A DNA stretch of 64,000 nt from Echinicola marina (GTDB lineage: Bacteria > Bacteroidota > Bacteroidia > Cytophagales > Cyclobacteriaceae), in NCBI RefSeq assembly GCF_020463795.1, contig NZ_CP080025.1, positions 375,001-439,000 of the forward strand. Reading direction: 5' to 3'. The notes beneath the pieces were generated by a model. That model saw only the letters and a program-made list of their open reading frames with translations. It was not told the DNA's origin and made no database searches. Shown piece after piece: positions 62,301 to 64,000 of this stretch. Both the position numbers and the translations under genes were made by a program. Position 1 is the first letter of the stretch. Each line of letters opens with the position of its first letter.

Positions 62301-62553
62301 ATCCGATATACGAAAAGATCAGAGTGGCATTCGCGGGAACGGAGATGCTGAATTCTCCTGAATCATCTGAGACCGTGCCATTCGTGGTTCCTTTCTGCAC
62401 TATGGTGGCCCCAATGAGCGGCTCTCCTTCAATAGCGTCGGTTACCCTGCCGCGGACAGTAGGTTGCGCGGCGAGCTGATGTGACAATACCGCAAAGCAA
62501 AGAGTTATCCAACCCCATCCTAAGATTTTTTTTCTATTCTTTATTGATAACAT
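59380..62553 (-). CDS. SusC/RagA-family TonB-linked outer-membrane transporter
   Basis: 1057 residues: signal peptide ending near QLAAQ, a carboxypeptidase-regulatory-like domain (about 32-110, TVRGRVTDAIEGEPLIGATI), TonB-box region EGVVVVGYGTQKKSDLTGAV, plug domain and a long TonB-dependent barrel ending PRIFTLGLRVSF. It imports oligosaccharides with its SusD partner using TonB energy. The upstream secreted enzyme gene ends 4 bases before its start, so they are one operon. Confidence 0.95.
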   Translation of the reverse strand: MLSIKNRKKILGWGWITLCFAVLSHQLAAQPTVRGRVTDAIEGEPLIGATIVQKGTTNGTVSDDSGEFSISVPANATLIFSYIGYLSKEVQIGNQTTVDVALEEDLKSLEGVVVVGYGTQKKSDLTGAVGTISGKELLSIPSPSFDQMMQGKIAGTQITQTTGAPGGNVNIVIRGVSSITGGNQPLYVIDGFAMGAGGSGSDVSSFNGNSFSSGGMAQNTASKINPLTNINPADIESIEILKDASATAIYGSRGANGVVIITTKRGKQGQSKINFDVSNGVQMIANKLDMLNARQFAEFVADGRDNAWVLSGGNASDPNEVRSAGTRVKPEFRNPEAITVNTNWQDVIFRPSVVQSYQLSASGGKEGVDYYVSGGYFNQEGIIKGSDFKKFNLRSNIDAYLTKRLKLGISIAGSHSWGKFARAEGHLGQRGLISAALASSPALSVYDKNGNYTSELLDPLGVPVENPLLIIDEFSDTRSSTNVFTNNYLEYEIVEGLTLKSSIGINYIADHTRLWKSSEIGEWGAKTSLATAGVHQRTNLNWLNENVLNYRRSINGVHDVDAIVGFTAQKDKTDWLQAGATDFPTDHIEYLAGGNVNAGTNYVSEWSMLSLLARVNYTYKGKYLVTGTVRRDGSSRFGPNNRWGTFPSFSVGYRISEEPFMQSVTFIDNLKIRASYGVSGNNLIGNYAHIGLLGTTRYVSSNQAALGIIPQSLANENLTWERSLQTNIGLDVALFDNRLTLSVDAYKNHKKDLLLNASLPAISGFSASTQNIGELENKGLEFTLDAVVVNTGNFSWNSNFNIGVNKNKVLVLNSDNARIENSAYQFTEVGRPISSFYMLHAIGVFQDWDDVDAHPKQHPDVQPGDLKFEDVNGDGVITNDDKTFVGDPWPDYTFGFNNRLEYDNFALSISVTGSQGNDVYFQGGEIILNAAGVQNQLAVTDERWKSLDDPGNGFTPRAIRSDYAKGISSNSRYLFDGSYVRIKNINLSYTFQRQTLEKINLSGLSVYGDISNVYTFTDYPGYDPEASSTGDNIAASGIDYFSYPIPRIFTLGLRVSF

Positions 62554-62557
62554 AACT

Positions 62558-64000
62558 TTATTGTAATCGTATCATGAACTTTTTACTAACCTTTTCTTTT
62601 CTCTTGTTGTTATAAAAGGTGACAATATAAAATCCGGGAAGACTACCTTCTATCCCTATTTCAACAGCTTGTTGCCCTTTTGTAAAAGAGCGAGATTCGT
62701 CCGCAAGCTTTTTACCAAACATATCAGTAACCGTAATCCTACCCTGGGTATCTTCCGGAACCTCTACGGCCATGGACATGTTTCTTCCTTCATTTTTGTA
62801 AACTGTCAGTTTGCTTTCCGTGCTGTCATCGAACATCGCCGTAATCACAGGATTCAAAAGCACACTGTCCTGAGCGATCTTCGGGTTGTCCGGTGACAGG
62901 GTGATACAATCTATCTCTACCACATTACCAAAAGAAGCCTGACTCACCGGGCTGGGCACATCGAACCGGATAATCCTAATATGGCTGTTTCCCGTCCATG
63001 ACGCTTCCTGGCTCAGGTCCACGGTATATTCCTTATAATCTGTATCGTTTGCTAAAATGTCGAACTCAACAAAATGGGCAACATTGTCACCTACTGGCCC
63101 CCACCAATAAAATCTGGCTTTCGAATCACCAGTTCCGTTTTTCATTTTAATGGTGGCATATTTGTAAACACTAGGATCTATCGGTTCCGCAACCGGCACA
63201 TCAAACCGGATGTTGTTGTAGGTTTGCGCAGTTGTGAGCGAAAGTACACTGTTGGAGGTGCTGGCATTCGTATAATTCACAATATTCCAGCCCTCTACCT
63301 TGTTGTTTACCACCGGTTCGTCAAAATGCCAGGTATAAGTCTGAATTTGCGGAAGCGAGGAAAGCAATTTCACCTGGTCTATGCGTACATTTTCACCTAA
63401 AGAGGCGGCGCCCGCCAAAGCCGGAACATCGAAACGGATGATACGGATATTGCTCTTGCCGGTCCAGGCCGTATTTTGGCTCAGATCGACTACGTATTCT
63501 TTATAATCGGCGTCATTAGCCGAAATGTCGAATTCGATAAAATTGGCTACATTGTCGCCAACCGGCCCCCACCAGTAAAACCTGGCTTTGGTTTCAGGGG
63601 TCTCGTTCTTTAACCGAATTACCGCATACCTACTGTGGGTGGGATCTATTGCGTTGCTGGCAGGAACATCGTATTTGATATGCTGGTAGGTTTGCGAGAC
63701 CGTCAGGTTTAAAATTCCGTCTGCGGAATTGGCGTTCGTGTAATTAACGATCGTCCAGCCATCGATCCGGTTGTTTTCTACCGTTCCGTTAAACTCCCAA
63801 ATGTGCGTTTGCGGGTCTGTCTCTGCCACACATTCCGAGTTGGCTGTTTTGTATTGCTCCAGTACCGCCATCTGCGGCCGTTCGGAGCCGCCTATAGGCT
63901 CTACTGCCAGCCGGTAGCTTCCCCACCAAGGACCCGCTGCCCAGTAGGTGCCGTTGACACAATTTTCCTTTAGATATGCCAGCATGTTGTCGAGCGTAAC
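62558..64000 (-). CDS. GH5-like secreted enzyme, C-terminal part, with tandem modules and type IX sorting domain
   Basis: The frame is open to the window end, so the 5' part is missing; 480 codons are seen. The first ~50 residues (NGTYWAAGPWWGSYRLAVEP) look like the end of a GH5 endoglucanase-type barrel. Two near-identical beta-sandwich-like modules of about 147 residues follow (about 61-206 and 217-362, counting from the first Met), both with ARFYWWGPVGDNVA and DLSQ...WTG. The last ~90 residues (ITAMFDDS..., VTDMFGKKL, FYIVTFYNNKRKEKVSKKF) fit a type IX (type A) sorting domain. It is probably a surface or released enzyme starting glycan breakdown. The GH5 assignment rests on a short fragment. 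Confidence 0.72.
   Translation of the reverse strand, partial: VTLDNMLAYLKENCVNGTYWAAGPWWGSYRLAVEPIGGSERPQMAVLEQYKTANSECVAETDPQTHIWEFNGTVENNRIDGWTIVNYTNANSADGILNLTVSQTYQHIKYDVPASNAIDPTHSRYAVIRLKNETPETKARFYWWGPVGDNVANFIEFDISANDADYKEYVVDLSQNTAWTGKSNIRIIRFDVPALAGAASLGENVRIDQVKLLSSLPQIQTYTWHFDEPVVNNKVEGWNIVNYTNASTSNSVLSLTTAQTYNNIRFDVPVAEPIDPSVYKYATIKMKNGTGDSKARFYWWGPVGDNVAHFVEFDILANDTDYKEYTVDLSQEASWTGNSHIRIIRFDVPSPVSQASFGNVVEIDCITLSPDNPKIAQDSVLLNPVITAMFDDSTESKLTVYKNEGRNMSMAVEVPEDTQGRITVTDMFGKKLADESRSFTKGQQAVEIGIEGSLPGFYIVTFYNNKRKEKVSKKFMIRLQ
62900..63337 (-). repeat. Second copy of the tandem carbohydrate-binding-like module
   Basis: Residues 217-362; matches the first copy at an offset of 156 residues with most aromatic residues kept (W at the start, IVNYTNA, RFYWWGPVGDNVA, RIIRFDVP). 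Confidence 0.7.
63368..63805 (-). repeat. First copy of the tandem carbohydrate-binding-like module
   Basis: Residues 61-206 of the partial enzyme. About 147 residues of beta-rich sequence without a family recognised by eye; the resemblance to CBM beta sandwiches is from pattern only. Confidence 0.7.

Noticed and set aside
1-64000. CRISPR array, rRNA genes, or complete insertion sequence
   Set aside because: No regularly spaced direct repeats, rRNA-like sequence or transposase gene was seen.

Overview
This 64 kb window comes from a member of the Bacteroidota, most likely a Cyclobacteriaceae-type Cytophagales; the genus cannot be settled from the sequence alone. Supporting signs are a PorU/PorV-type pair of type IX secretion components, a SusC/SusD polysaccharide-utilisation locus, a protein ending in a type IX sorting domain, promoters of the TTG-N19-TAnnTTTG kind, few Shine-Dalgarno sequences, and head-GIN/DUF4097 and tandem-PspC proteins.

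Region 1 (1-32.2 kb) is ordinary chromosome. In order it holds: an ABC efflux/lipoprotein-release operon with an outer-membrane protein; the porU2-porV2 pair; a PadR regulator with a tandem-PspC membrane protein; a beta-CASP metallo-hydrolase; a lipoprotein; an ECF sigma operon (sigma factor, putative anti-sigma, two related outer-membrane proteins, a DUF4097 protein); a ferredoxin-NADP reductase with a membrane protein; a DUF4397 lipoprotein; purB; a CtlX-like hydrolase; a secreted beta-propeller-like protein; clpC; a WbqC protein; a YrdC-type enzyme; mltG, a YbgC thioesterase and a YihY/BrkB protein; and tRNA-Ser(UGA).

Region 2 (about 32.2-49.3 kb) is an accessory island beginning just after tRNA-Ser. 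It carries a stand-alone reverse transcriptase preceded by a strongly structured non-coding region. Next is a type I restriction-modification operon (Xre regulator, HsdR, RhuM, HsdM, HsdS) ending in a DUF4917/SIR2-like gene. The HsdR has a whole GIY-YIG nuclease domain inserted in it. Then come small regulators and a mobilisation module (relaxase with a second gene nested in its 3' end, MobC, an oriT-like hairpin, a primase split in two, an HTH/excisionase-like protein and RadC). No integrase gene lies in the window, so the mobile element is either incomplete or continues in a way not visible here.

Region 3 (49.3-64 kb) is a GntR-type regulator followed by a polysaccharide-utilisation locus transcribed leftwards: a GH5-like secreted enzyme (cut by the window end), SusC, SusD, a large lipoprotein of unknown function, an SGNH hydrolase, a GH3 enzyme and a GH140-type enzyme. 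These enzyme genes are visibly richer in G+C than both the backbone and the AT-rich island, suggesting separate acquisition. The GH5-like protein probably leaves the cell through the type IX system represented at the other end of the window.

The most unusual points are the reverse transcriptase with its structured upstream RNA, the HsdR/GIY-YIG fusion, the DUF4917 gene coupled to the type I operon, and the gene nested out of frame inside the relaxase.
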